Shown: positions 43,258-51,047 of the stretch, in pieces | Layout: each line of letters begins with the position of its first letter | Position numbering within the stretch: the stretch's first letter is position 1 | NCBI GenBank assembly: GCA_001800245.1 | Contig: MGVA01000027.1 | Location: forward strand, 34,023-98,022 | Direction of reading: 5' to 3' | DNA length: 64,000 nt | Source: Elusimicrobia bacterium RIFOXYA12_FULL_51_18 | Lineage (GTDB): Bacteria; Elusimicrobiota; Elusimicrobia; Elusimicrobiales; UBA9959 | The notes under the pieces: generated by a model | What the model saw: only the letters and a program-made list of their open reading frames with translations | Database searches by the model: none | Told to the model about the DNA's origin: nothing | Translations under genes and position numbers: made by a program

Positions 43258-43847
43258 AGGGTGAATATCCTGAATCGCTTACCAAGCCCCTCCCATGCCC
43301 TGTCCAGTTCGTCGTTTAGCTTTTTGAACGTTCTTGTCTGCGAGAAATCGCCGATATTCTCGCTATCCACCAGCGGTTCGAATCTGGCCGACAGCGCGGT
43401 CTTTGCGACTATCAGTGTGGCTATCTTCTGGACTAAGGCCGGGACTTTAGGATAGCCGTGAATGCCGCTGATGATTACATTGGCTATGCCATACGGCGTC
43501 AAGCGGTCTTTAAGCCTTATAATCCCTGTCGCTTTTTTGAGGACGTATTCTTTCGGCTGAATTACTTCGCCATCAAGCACAAGCACATCAATTTCAAGGA
43601 TCGGGAAACAGTCCAGGAAGATAGCGTCGGAGCCGTCGCCGTCTAAAACATTGGTGAACTGCTTCGTGCGGAAGCACATGCCCGAGCGCCGGTCAATCTC
43701 TTCGGTGGCGGCCTCTATCCATTCCGGGAGAACTTTTCCCTGCGGTACCTCTCCGCCGGTCATGGCGGAGACAAGCGCGGGGGACGTGTATTCAGTCGGC
43801 GCAACGTCCATGACCGCCTGTGATAGTAAAGAGGCCAGAACCGCCAT
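43254..43847 (-). CDS. Head-tail connector (gp6-like)
   Basis: A 197-aa protein. The helical core WIEAATEEIDRRSGMCFRTKQ, the central beta loop with GVIRLKDRLTPYGIANVIISGIHGYP, and a helical C-terminus (VQKIATLIVAKTALSARFE) match gp6-like connectors, which attach the neck to the portal. It overlaps the closure gene by 4 bp. Confidence 0.72.
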   Translation of the reverse strand: MAVLASLLSQAVMDVAPTEYTSPALVSAMTGGEVPQGKVLPEWIEAATEEIDRRSGMCFRTKQFTNVLDGDGSDAIFLDCFPILEIDVLVLDGEVIQPKEYVLKKATGIIRLKDRLTPYGIANVIISGIHGYPKVPALVQKIATLIVAKTALSARFEPLVDSENIGDFSQTRTFKKLNDELDRAWEGLGKRFRIFTL

Positions 43848-44171
43848 TTACGCGCCCTCCTTCAGTCGCTTGTCGTACTCGGCCAATTTCTCCTCGAGCT
43901 TTTTGCTCAGTTCCTCAATAGCGTCCTTATTGGCTTTGCGAATTGTCTCCCTGCGCTCTAATGAAAGCTCGCAGATAGCGGCGAAGTATTCAAAGAAGGC
44001 CAATGCTTCATTGAGCCTGGCATAGTTGTTCTTCAGGTTTTTGATGAACCGGGCACGTTTGGCCTCCGCCGGGGTCAAAGGGCGTTGATTCTTTTCGACA
44101 AACACGACCGCCCTGGGCGCGTGCCCGGATTGATTGACGTGCAAAACTGGGGTCTCATTATCCTTTGTCAT
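43848..44171 (-). CDS. Small coiled-coil phage protein
   Basis: A 107-aa charged helical protein (residues 40-105 heptad-rich: ERRETIRKANKDAIEELSKKLEEKLAEYDKRLKEG). The N-terminal part has RPLTPAEAKRARF. No family is recognised. It lies between the virion fibre-like block and the connector with one-base spacing, so a structural or assembly role is likely. Confidence 0.6.
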   Translation of the reverse strand: MTKDNETPVLHVNQSGHAPRAVVFVEKNQRPLTPAEAKRARFIKNLKNNYARLNEALAFFEYFAAICELSLERRETIRKANKDAIEELSKKLEEKLAEYDKRLKEGA

Positions 44172-44176
44172 GGCGA

Positions 44177-45508
44177 CTATCTGCCTCCAGTGCCGTCGCC
44201 TGCGCCAGAGGTCTTGGAAGCGCTTGTGTCTAGCGTGGGGATGTTAGACGTGCCGTCCGTCCAGTAAGTCGTGGAGTCCTCGGTTTCAATCTTATAGGCG
44301 TATGTCTGGCCATCCACCGGGTAAGGAACTTCTGTAGACGGCCTGCGGTTGGAAACATTGCCCGCGCTGTCGTCAAACGACACCCTGCCTGTGCCTTTGG
44401 GAATAAGCGTTGAATTGGCTTTAACAGCCTGAACCGGGTCAAAGGTCGCGCCGGGTGAACGGAAGATGTTGTATCCATTAGCATTAGGGTCGGACACTGC
44501 GTCCCAAGATACGTTCACCTTGTTGCTGGAAACATCGGTTGAGAGGTTCTGGACTATCGTTGGAATCAACTCCACAAAAGCCATGTGTGGGTTTTGCGTC
44601 ATAACCTCGCTGGCAAGATTGGAGGCGTTGCCCTGATCGTCCATGCTGAACAGGTAATACGTGAAGTCCTTACCGTTGTCCGGGTCTAGCGGGGTCTGGT
44701 CCTGGAACGAAGTGGCGGTTGATGGGATTGCTGAACTGACAGCGGAAACGCCGGAGGCTGCCAGTACGTTCGCTTTTGTGGGGATGGACACCGGAGCATT
44801 ACCCGGAACGCGGTAAAGCTCGTAATGGTCAAGGTCCTGCAGTGTGGCTTGGTAGCGTATGGCGATTCTATTGCCAGCAGTAAATCCGCCCGCCAGCTCG
44901 GTCAGAACGCCGGTGGATAGCTCAAGAGTATAATGTGTTGCCAGAGCCTTTGAGGACAATACCGCCTGCTTAACCACAGCTCCTGAAGCGTGTGGGTAGA
45001 ATAGCCCGTCCACGAGCGTGACGTCGCCGGTGAGCGTGTTTACCGCCTTAACTTCGATATACTCTTCTTTATTGGACACGCCGTCATCTACGACTATCTT
45101 GGCGCCGACTATGATGTCCGCTGGGACGGGTGTGCCGATATTTATAATACGCTGGCCGTGCATTGTGGAGGCTGTAAGAGTCTTGGTGTTGGACGATACT
45201 GCGGTTCTTTCATATACGGTAAAGGAGCCTGCCGCAATCGGGTCGAACTGCATCTCGTGCAAAGCGGATGCGACGCCGTCGGCCAAATCTGGCGTGCCGT
45301 CCGGGTTTTTGAGGAGTTCTCCGCCGATAAATTCGTTTCTGGTCGGAGCCGTCCAGTTGAGTGTTATGCGCGTCTTGCCTTTCGGCGTCAGGCCGTCGAT
45401 AAACTGGCTGGCTTGTATAAGCCCCAGAATAGCGGGCTCTGCCGACAGGATGTCGGCCGCCAAATTTCCAACCACCTGCTGCGATAACTGCGATTCAAGT
45501 ATTGCCAT
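44177..45508 (-). CDS. FN3-like virion protein between capsid and neck genes
   Basis: A 443-aa protein. The N-terminal 130 residues (SQQVVGNLAADILSAEPAILGLIQASQF...) are helical and may anchor to the virion. Residues about 180-430 contain two fibronectin type III-like repeats with the patterns LQDLDHYELYRVPGN and VSWDAVSDPNANGYNIFRSPG. Such domains decorate capsids or fibres and aid surface binding. Its position between capsid and connector genes suggests a head-associated decoration protein. Confidence 0.62.
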   Translation of the reverse strand: MAILESQLSQQVVGNLAADILSAEPAILGLIQASQFIDGLTPKGKTRITLNWTAPTRNEFIGGELLKNPDGTPDLADGVASALHEMQFDPIAAGSFTVYERTAVSSNTKTLTASTMHGQRIINIGTPVPADIIVGAKIVVDDGVSNKEEYIEVKAVNTLTGDVTLVDGLFYPHASGAVVKQAVLSSKALATHYTLELSTGVLTELAGGFTAGNRIAIRYQATLQDLDHYELYRVPGNAPVSIPTKANVLAASGVSAVSSAIPSTATSFQDQTPLDPDNGKDFTYYLFSMDDQGNASNLASEVMTQNPHMAFVELIPTIVQNLSTDVSSNKVNVSWDAVSDPNANGYNIFRSPGATFDPVQAVKANSTLIPKGTGRVSFDDSAGNVSNRRPSTEVPYPVDGQTYAYKIETEDSTTYWTDGTSNIPTLDTSASKTSGAGDGTGGR

Positions 45509-45518
45509 TTTAGTCTCC

Positions 45519-46799
45519 TTAAGCTTTCTTGTATAACGTCATTCTGGAACCAAGTTTCCAGGTATTCTCGATGTTTATGGAGGTGACATTCTGATTTCCT
45601 GTTACCGTCGAAAAACTGAAGCGTTCGGAGGTAAGGCCGTTAAACGTGGCGAAGGCTGCTATAGACACGAATCCTTGGACGAATCCTTCAGGGGTTATGG
45701 CAAACTGGATTTCGTCCGTATAGACTCTTTTTGCGGTGCCTAAATTTCCGGGGACTACCCCTGAATAGTCAGCCACCGGGGTTTTGACTGTTCCGACGCC
45801 ACCTACGTCAACATATAATTGTTGTTCGCTGGTCGCTGACAGGCGCAGGACAAGCAGGTAATCCCCATCCACTGATAGGTTTAGCCCGCTGAACCCCGTG
45901 AAGGCCCCTGCGGAAGCAAGGATTTCCTCTGCGACTTTGACCCATCTTCCACCACCAGATGGTGTTTGCCAGGCCGCTGCCGTCGCCGAGGTCGCGGTTA
46001 GAATTTGCCCTGCGGCTGGAGAAGCGGGGACGCTCGTCCCATTGACCTTGTTTACGGTCGGGTTGGGATAGGTTCCGCTGAGATCGCCTCCGGCCGCGCC
46101 GTTCGGGGTTCTGGCGTTGCTGTTTCTGGGGTCGTTGTCTCCGACTGCTAGTGGATTGGTTGCTATAGCTGGCGCAACCGACAGTTTGGTAATACCTTTT
46201 ACCGTATCTGAAGCGTCGGATGGCCCGGCTGCGCCTGCCGCGTTTATCGTCACATCGCCGGTGCCGTCAGTCGGGGTAACCGTTATATTGCTACCTGCGA
46301 TTATCTTAGAAACCGAGGTCCGGGCCGAATTGGAAACCGGGACCGATATCTCAGGATTGGTCGCGGTATTTCCGTCGTCTGTGAATGTGGATGATGACTC
46401 GCCGGAAACCGAAGCGATAAACTTCTCCTGCCCGGAAGCGATAGCTTTATAAATCTTGTATCCCGTCGCGCCCTTGACGGTTTCCCATTGAATGATGACA
46501 GGAAGCGGAGTCTCGGGCTGGGTGACCTGGGCTTCCACAACCGCCGGGATATTGCCTTCAGTGGTCTCGCCAGCGGCGTTGACTGCCGTTGCCTTGTAGA
46601 AATAAGCGATATTCCCTGCCAGGTTAGCGCCAACAGCGCCGCTTCCAAGGGTTGCGGCGAGAGTCCTTGGAGGTCTGAGTATAGCCCGTTGGCTATGCGC
46701 GTCAACGGCTTCCATGTTCGCGTTAGCGCCCAGCCCCCAGTTTAAATCGCCTGTGTCGCGTTTAGAAAGTTTTAATTTTTCAGTAAATGTTTCTGCCAT
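45519..46799 (-). CDS. Fibre-like virion protein, paralogue A
   Basis: A 426-aa protein. The N-terminus MAETFTEKLKLSKRDTGDLNWG is the NxxxWG-type attachment domain common in phage fibres, and it is nearly identical to the first 45 residues of the gene at 46840-48057. The next 120 residues hold FN3-like strands, then a Gly/Asn-Pro repeat region (NARTPNGAAGGDLSGTYPNPTVN) as in fibre shafts and a unique C-terminal head domain. Probably a head or tail fibre that contacts the host surface. Confidence 0.7.
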   Translation of the reverse strand: MAETFTEKLKLSKRDTGDLNWGLGANANMEAVDAHSQRAILRPPRTLAATLGSGAVGANLAGNIAYFYKATAVNAAGETTEGNIPAVVEAQVTQPETPLPVIIQWETVKGATGYKIYKAIASGQEKFIASVSGESSSTFTDDGNTATNPEISVPVSNSARTSVSKIIAGSNITVTPTDGTGDVTINAAGAAGPSDASDTVKGITKLSVAPAIATNPLAVGDNDPRNSNARTPNGAAGGDLSGTYPNPTVNKVNGTSVPASPAAGQILTATSATAAAWQTPSGGGRWVKVAEEILASAGAFTGFSGLNLSVDGDYLLVLRLSATSEQQLYVDVGGVGTVKTPVADYSGVVPGNLGTAKRVYTDEIQFAITPEGFVQGFVSIAAFATFNGLTSERFSFSTVTGNQNVTSINIENTWKLGSRMTLYKKA

Positions 46800-46839
46800 T
46801 GTATTGCCTCAAAATTGCATTGTTAAACTTCATCCTGCT

Positions 46840-48057
46840 CTACACCAGTTTGTAGAGGCGTAAACGAGACCATCCTGCCGCCTGCCCCCCGGCAGGTTTA
46901 ATCACTATGCTTTCCAAGTCGTTCACGGGGTATTGCGCCATCTGTAAAGTGTGCAGCCACTGATAGAGAATAATCTTCGGGATTGAGACGCCCAAAGGAC
47001 TGCCTTGAGGCTGCAACACACTGAATCGAACGTTCCCTGACACCGTGTCATGAGTTGGACCAAAAATCATCTCAACAAAACCTATCTGCCCTGCCAGGAA
47101 TTCCGCAATACGTGGAGAGTTGGTGCGGTCAGCGGTTATACTGGCTCCGTCAACCAGTAGTTTTTGCGAATAGTAATCGGTCAGCGTCAAGCGGCCATTG
47201 ACGAACATGTTTAGCGTTAAAGCGCCACCGTCAGCTTGGTTGACCTCCAACAGCAGCTTGAATAAATCAGCGTCGCCAGCTGGAACCGCGATGGTTCCGG
47301 AAGTGCTCCACCATTCCGAAAGATTGACTTCCGCAATTTTGGCCCATGCGCCGCCTGCCGCAGCTGCGATGCTTATTTTGTTATTCACAGCGTCCTGTGT
47401 CATGGTAATGTTTGAACCGGCCTCAAGCTTGACATCGCCGGTGAGACCGGCAGCTTCGCTAAGTCGCCGCAAGCTCGATACGCCTGACCCGCCAGCCGCG
47501 CTTATCAGCACTTCACCGGTGCCGTGAGAAGGTGTGACCAATATGCCGGAACCCGCAGTTACCTTAGAAACGGAAAGCGTCGCAGTATTGGCGGCCGGGA
47601 CTGAAATGGCCGGATTGGGGGCCGTATTGCCATCATCCGTATAAGTTGAAGTGGATTCGCCTGAAACTGAAGCCAGGAATTTCTCCTGACCTGAGGTGGT
47701 GGTTTTATAAATCTTGTAGCCTGTCGCGCCTTTAACTGTTTCCCATTGGAGAATGACCGGCAGAGGAATCGCGGGCTGCGTCACCTGTGCTTCCACAATC
47801 GCTGGGATCTTGCCTTCTGTGGTTTCGCCTGACGCATTGACCGCCACTATCTTGTAGAAATAATTGGTATTTCCGACCAGATTAGCGCCTACCGCGCCGC
47901 TGCCAAGTGTCGCGGCAAGCGTTCTTGGCGGCCTAAGTGTGGCCTGCTGGCTGTGCGCGTCAACGGCCTCCAAGTTCGCATTTGCGCCCTGGCCCCAGTT
48001 AAGATCGCCGGTATCGCGTTTTGAAAGTTTCAATTTCTCGGTAAATGTTTCTGCCAT
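46840..48057 (-). CDS. Fibre-like virion protein, paralogue B
   Basis: A 405-aa paralogue of the preceding fibre-like protein. The first 165 residues are about 85% identical (FN3-like repeats with VKGATGYKIYK), while the C-terminal 210 residues are unrelated and contain a different jelly-roll-like domain. This points to tandem duplication followed by replacement of the binding tip. The TATAGTGCCTC-type spacing keeps both in one transcript. Confidence 0.7.
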   Translation of the reverse strand: MAETFTEKLKLSKRDTGDLNWGQGANANLEAVDAHSQQATLRPPRTLAATLGSGAVGANLVGNTNYFYKIVAVNASGETTEGKIPAIVEAQVTQPAIPLPVILQWETVKGATGYKIYKTTTSGQEKFLASVSGESTSTYTDDGNTAPNPAISVPAANTATLSVSKVTAGSGILVTPSHGTGEVLISAAGGSGVSSLRRLSEAAGLTGDVKLEAGSNITMTQDAVNNKISIAAAAGGAWAKIAEVNLSEWWSTSGTIAVPAGDADLFKLLLEVNQADGGALTLNMFVNGRLTLTDYYSQKLLVDGASITADRTNSPRIAEFLAGQIGFVEMIFGPTHDTVSGNVRFSVLQPQGSPLGVSIPKIILYQWLHTLQMAQYPVNDLESIVIKPAGGQAAGWSRLRLYKLV

Positions 48058-48066
48058 TATAGTGCC

Positions 48067-48492
48067 TCAAAAGCCGAATGGTTCAAATCCGAACGGAGCC
48101 TCGCCCCAACCTTGCACCGGCGCGCCCCAGGGCCGTGAATTAAACGGCATCAGGTGAAAACCACCTGGATCAGGCTGGCCGTAGGGGCCTGTGCCGTATA
48201 ACCCATCGCCCCAGCCGGAATCCTCAACGGCCACCATGGTGTAAAACCTAGCAGGACCAGCATCAGCTTCATGGTCGTCATATTGGAACACCCCGGGGCC
48301 CAGGACTGTCTCGTCGGCTATTCTCCTGCCCAATTCATCCTTGACGGCTGATTTGTAAAGCCTGAACCCGCGCAGCCGCCGGTTTGCCTTAAATTCCAGC
48401 GGGTAATCGGACCAGGTCATCCGTATATGCGTCGGCTCCACTTGCGCCACTCTGAAATTGGGTGGTGGGGGCAGGGGGAAAGGATGTGCCAC
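48067..48492 (-). CDS. FN3-like small virion protein
   Basis: A 141-aa protein with one FN3-like domain (residues 10-95: VAQVEPTHIRMTWSDYPLEFKANRRLRGFRLYKS) and a C-terminal Gly/Pro/Phe-rich tail (LYGTGPYGQPDPGGF...PFGFEPFGF) of low complexity. It is probably another surface decoration. It lies between the capsid and the fibre genes. Confidence 0.6.
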   Translation of the reverse strand: MAHPFPLPPPPNFRVAQVEPTHIRMTWSDYPLEFKANRRLRGFRLYKSAVKDELGRRIADETVLGPGVFQYDDHEADAGPARFYTMVAVEDSGWGDGLYGTGPYGQPDPGGFHLMPFNSRPWGAPVQGWGEAPFGFEPFGF

Positions 48493-48495
48493 GGG

Positions 48496-48708
48496 TTATC
48501 TCCTTTTTTTGCCTCTCCCAGTCGGCTTTGCCGGTGGCTCTGCGGGTAATTCCGTATAGCCTGTTTTAAGCAGCCGGTCCCTCGTTTCCGGCAGTTTGAC
48601 CTCGCAGAGTCCGTCCACTACCTCAATAGTGCCTTCGGCGTAAGAGGCCTCTATAACTGGCGCGTCTTTTGTGCCGAATGGGGGATACAGTTTTTTAAGC
48701 CTGAACAT
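48496..48708 (-). CDS. Small phage protein of unknown role
   Basis: A 70-aa protein with a beta-rich core (MFRLKKLYPPFGTKDAPVIEASYAEGTIEVVDGLCEVKLPETRDRLLKTGY) and a basic tail GRGKKRR. It lies 9 bp downstream of the major capsid stop. Small genes here often encode head decoration or connector components; no family is recognised. Confidence 0.6.
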   Translation of the reverse strand: MFRLKKLYPPFGTKDAPVIEASYAEGTIEVVDGLCEVKLPETRDRLLKTGYTELPAEPPAKPTGRGKKRR

Positions 48709-48717
48709 CCGGCCTCC

Positions 48718-49620
48718 TTACAAAGTCACACCGGCCAGCCGTGACGCTTTAATGTCATTAGCCAGAACCAGCGTGATATCCTCGAAGATGTCGAACTCTG
48801 AAAACTGCGATGACTTCTGCGCCAGGCGAAGCATCTTTAGAGGCGTCAATTCACCCACCCACACTGCGCTCGTATCCACCACCAAGATGTCCGTGCAGTT
48901 GTTGGCGTTGCCTTGAACTTGAGTTTCCGAGACAAAAGTAGAGCGGAATATCGGGATGCCGTTATAGTTCTGCAGGCGGAACCCGCCCTTTACCTCCATC
49001 GTGTCCGTGAACCGCTGCTGGGCCTGGAGCAGGCCGTTTAGCTTGCGGTTGGCTTTCTTGGACATTATCAGCATGCTGGGGTTGCCCCGGTTTAGGTCTA
49101 TGGCGGCATCCAACAGCTCAAGGCTCAACGGCGCACCGTTTGTTCCTGCTATAACCACCTGTCCGGCAGGAATAATCTTGCGCATACCGTTAAACTGCTT
49201 GGGGTTGGCTACCGAATCTCCGTTGATGATGGCATCCTCCTCAGCATCTCTGACTGCCTGGAGGGCGTTATCAACTTCCTCAGTCTCGATGTCCAGAAGC
49301 GACTTCCCTACGGCCTGGAGTTTGCGGGTCACCTTGCCGCGCTGGATGATGGTCCGATATGGAAACTTCTTCTGAGCATAAGAAGCCTGAGTTTCCGTAG
49401 GTTCATCCGTGTCGTCTACAAAAGCCCCGCCCGCGCCGCGTGATGTGCGCTGGTTGAGAATCCACTCTGATCCGGAACCTGTTTTCCTGGGCAGGTTTTG
49501 CCGCAGTGGATTGTTTACTTCTATGAGTTCCTGCAGAACCGTGTCTATCATAGGCTGTTGCAACGTGCCGCCCGCGTTAGCCAGGTTCAGCGCTTTTTTC
49601 AACTGTTCTAAATCATTCAT
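48718..49620 (-). CDS. Major capsid protein, HK97 fold
   Basis: A 300-aa protein with the HK97 pattern: N-terminal arm LKKALNLANAGGTLQQPMIDTVLQELIEVNNPLRQ, E-loop-like segment SRGAGGAFVDDTDEPTETQASYAQKKFPYRTIIQRGKVTRKL, P-domain helix ETEEVDNALQAVRDAEEDAIING, and A-domain with NLNRGNPSMLIMSKKANRKLNGL and IPIFRST. It follows the prohead protease directly, as in HK97. It forms the icosahedral shell. Confidence 0.85.
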   Translation of the reverse strand: MNDLEQLKKALNLANAGGTLQQPMIDTVLQELIEVNNPLRQNLPRKTGSGSEWILNQRTSRGAGGAFVDDTDEPTETQASYAQKKFPYRTIIQRGKVTRKLQAVGKSLLDIETEEVDNALQAVRDAEEDAIINGDSVANPKQFNGMRKIIPAGQVVIAGTNGAPLSLELLDAAIDLNRGNPSMLIMSKKANRKLNGLLQAQQRFTDTMEVKGGFRLQNYNGIPIFRSTFVSETQVQGNANNCTDILVVDTSAVWVGELTPLKMLRLAQKSSQFSEFDIFEDITLVLANDIKASRLAGVTL

Positions 49621-49632
49621 TTCTTATTCCTC

Positions 49633-50730
49633 CTATTTCCTTTCCTGAATTGCCAGCGCCGCCCGGAGTTTCTTATCCGGCGGAAGGTTGTCGAACTGCT
49701 TTTTTACTTCGTCGGCCTCTGTATCCGGCTGGATGAGGCCCTTCCTTAAAGTCGGAACGGCCTTGAGAGCGGTTTCGACCTGCTTGGAGACCTCACCGGC
49801 TATCAGCTTCGCCAGGTCGTCAGTGCTGATCGTCTTGGCGGCCGCCGGAATAGGGGAAACCGGGTCCCCGGCCATCTGCTTGAGCAGAGTCTTGACCTGC
49901 TGCGCGAGAGCGCCAGCCGGTCCGCCCAGGGCGATCAGCTTGTCCAGCAATACAAACGCCGGTTCAAGCCGGGCTTTTATCATGCCCATATCGGTCTTCT
50001 GGATTTCTGCGGGCTTCTGCGCTTGTGCCTGCACTACGGCATCCGCTCCTTTTGGCTTTTCCTCTGGGGCGGGCGCATTCTGTTTGGCAGGGGCGGGAAT
50101 GGCAGCCGCAGGCTCCGGCGCAGACGGTTCGCTGGGTGGCGGCGGCGTTGGGGTTTCACTCTGAGGGGGAACTTCTTCTATGATCACTTCTTCTGGCATT
50201 GTTTTGTCTCCTTGTTCTTCGGTTTCGTTAAGGGCTTTTGCTATGTACCACCCGATGGCTTTGGCTTCTGGGTTTGCGGGGACTGACACGAGCGATACTT
50301 CAACCAGGCTCATGCGCTGGATAATATTGACCATGCGGTCGTGTTCCGTAGAAAACTTCCGTTCCCTTTCCAGCACCTGCCCGCGAATGGAAAATTTATT
50401 GAGGACGCCTTCCTTGATTTTCTGGATGATGTCCTGTTCGGTTTTTGAGATAAGCGCGTCTATCAGCAGGCCATGCTGGTCGAACTCGACCTTGGTCACC
50501 TTGCCGATGGGCAGCTTCATGTCGTGATTCAAAAGGACGGTGGAGTTTTTGAGTAAATCAAGAGAGGATGCTTTGAGAGCCTCTTCGGTTATGATGTCGC
50601 CCTGCAAATCAAAATCGGTCGTGGCGGCATAACCGACCACGTGGAACTCACCGGCTTCCTCGGCATACTTCAATACCTGTACCGGGAATGAGAATCCAAT
50701 CTTCTCCGAAAGTATCGTTTGTGTTTTCAT
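49633..50730 (-). CDS. Prohead protease with proline-rich C-terminal scaffold
   Basis: A 365-aa protein. Residues 1-170 are the HK97-type serine protease (S78/U35 family): catalytic His in LLNHDMKLPIG, Ser in NKFSIRG, Glu in LVEVSLVSVPANPEA. Residues about 180-250 form a Pro/Ala/Glu-rich linker, followed by a helical region that probably serves as scaffold. It clears the scaffold and matures the capsid. ATG 50730 is preferred over a TTG 15 bp upstream, because the latter lies on the terminator stem's T-run. Confidence 0.85.
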   Translation of the reverse strand: MKTQTILSEKIGFSFPVQVLKYAEEAGEFHVVGYAATTDFDLQGDIITEEALKASSLDLLKNSTVLLNHDMKLPIGKVTKVEFDQHGLLIDALISKTEQDIIQKIKEGVLNKFSIRGQVLERERKFSTEHDRMVNIIQRMSLVEVSLVSVPANPEAKAIGWYIAKALNETEEQGDKTMPEEVIIEEVPPQSETPTPPPPSEPSAPEPAAAIPAPAKQNAPAPEEKPKGADAVVQAQAQKPAEIQKTDMGMIKARLEPAFVLLDKLIALGGPAGALAQQVKTLLKQMAGDPVSPIPAAAKTISTDDLAKLIAGEVSKQVETALKAVPTLRKGLIQPDTEADEVKKQFDNLPPDKKLRAALAIQERK

Positions 50731-50738
50731 GTTTATCC

Positions 50739-50787
50739 AAAACAAAAAAGCGCTGCCGGTCCCTGTTACATCGGGACCAACAGCGCT
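50739..50787 (-). terminator. Strong minus-strand hairpin terminator before the prohead protease
   Basis: On the minus strand AGCGCTG/CAGCGCT (outer stem, 50781-50787 and 50749-50755) plus GGTCCC/GGGACC (inner stem, 50773-50778 and 50758-50763) is followed by TTTTTTGTT. It lies between the 59-aa gene and the protease, so transcripts from upstream would stop or be attenuated before the capsid module. Confidence 0.75.
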
Positions 50788-50814
50788 TCGACTCAGTTCG
50801 ACAGCGCTAAATGA

Positions 50815-50994
50815 TTATTCTTCCTTCAAACCGCGCATATCCTTCACAAGAAGAGTTTCATGTTTCTTAACCCGCACAAGCCGGCCGTCCTGATAATGAA
50901 CTTCCAGTGTGCCGTAGAAACGCTCACGGCGGAGCTTTGCTGTAAGCTCCTCGAATTTAGACTCCAGTGTTTCCAGTGCCTGCGTTTCTGCCAT
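50815..50994 (-). CDS. 59-aa DUF2292-like small protein
   Basis: A 59-aa protein with a helical N-terminus (AETQALETLESKFEELTAKL) and RERFYGTLEVHYQDGRLVRVKKHETLLV, which matches the G-x-V.V.V.QDG..V...... strand pair of the DUF2292 family. That family's role is not known. The ATG lies just 7 bp below the -10 of a good promoter (51001-51029), with no ribosome binding site, so it may be read from a leaderless message. The gene lies just upstream of a strong terminator. Confidence 0.7.
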   Translation of the reverse strand: MAETQALETLESKFEELTAKLRRERFYGTLEVHYQDGRLVRVKKHETLLVKDMRGLKEE

Positions 50995-51000
50995 ATCTAA

Positions 51001-51047
51001 ATTCTAATGCATCGGTTGCCGTTTGTCCATGAACTGTTTAAACAGTT
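51001..51047 (-). promoter_or_regulatory. Promoter with palindromic operator, site A
   Basis: On the minus strand -35 TGGACA (51029-51024) and -10 TAGAAT (51006-51001) are separated by 17 bp, close to the sigma-70 consensus. Just upstream of the -35 lies the 16-bp palindrome AACTGTTTAAACAGTT (51032-51047), which includes the stop codon of the methylase gene. The 19-bp block gtccatgaactgtttaaac is repeated at 58158-58176. The layout fits an activator or repressor site at a promoter driving the 59-aa gene and, if the terminator is passed, the capsid module. Confidence 0.7.

Noticed and set aside
33894-47527. Plus-strand ORFs antisense to the tail, neck and fibre genes
   Set aside because: They follow the reverse frame of GC-rich coding DNA, overlap strong genes completely and show no motifs.
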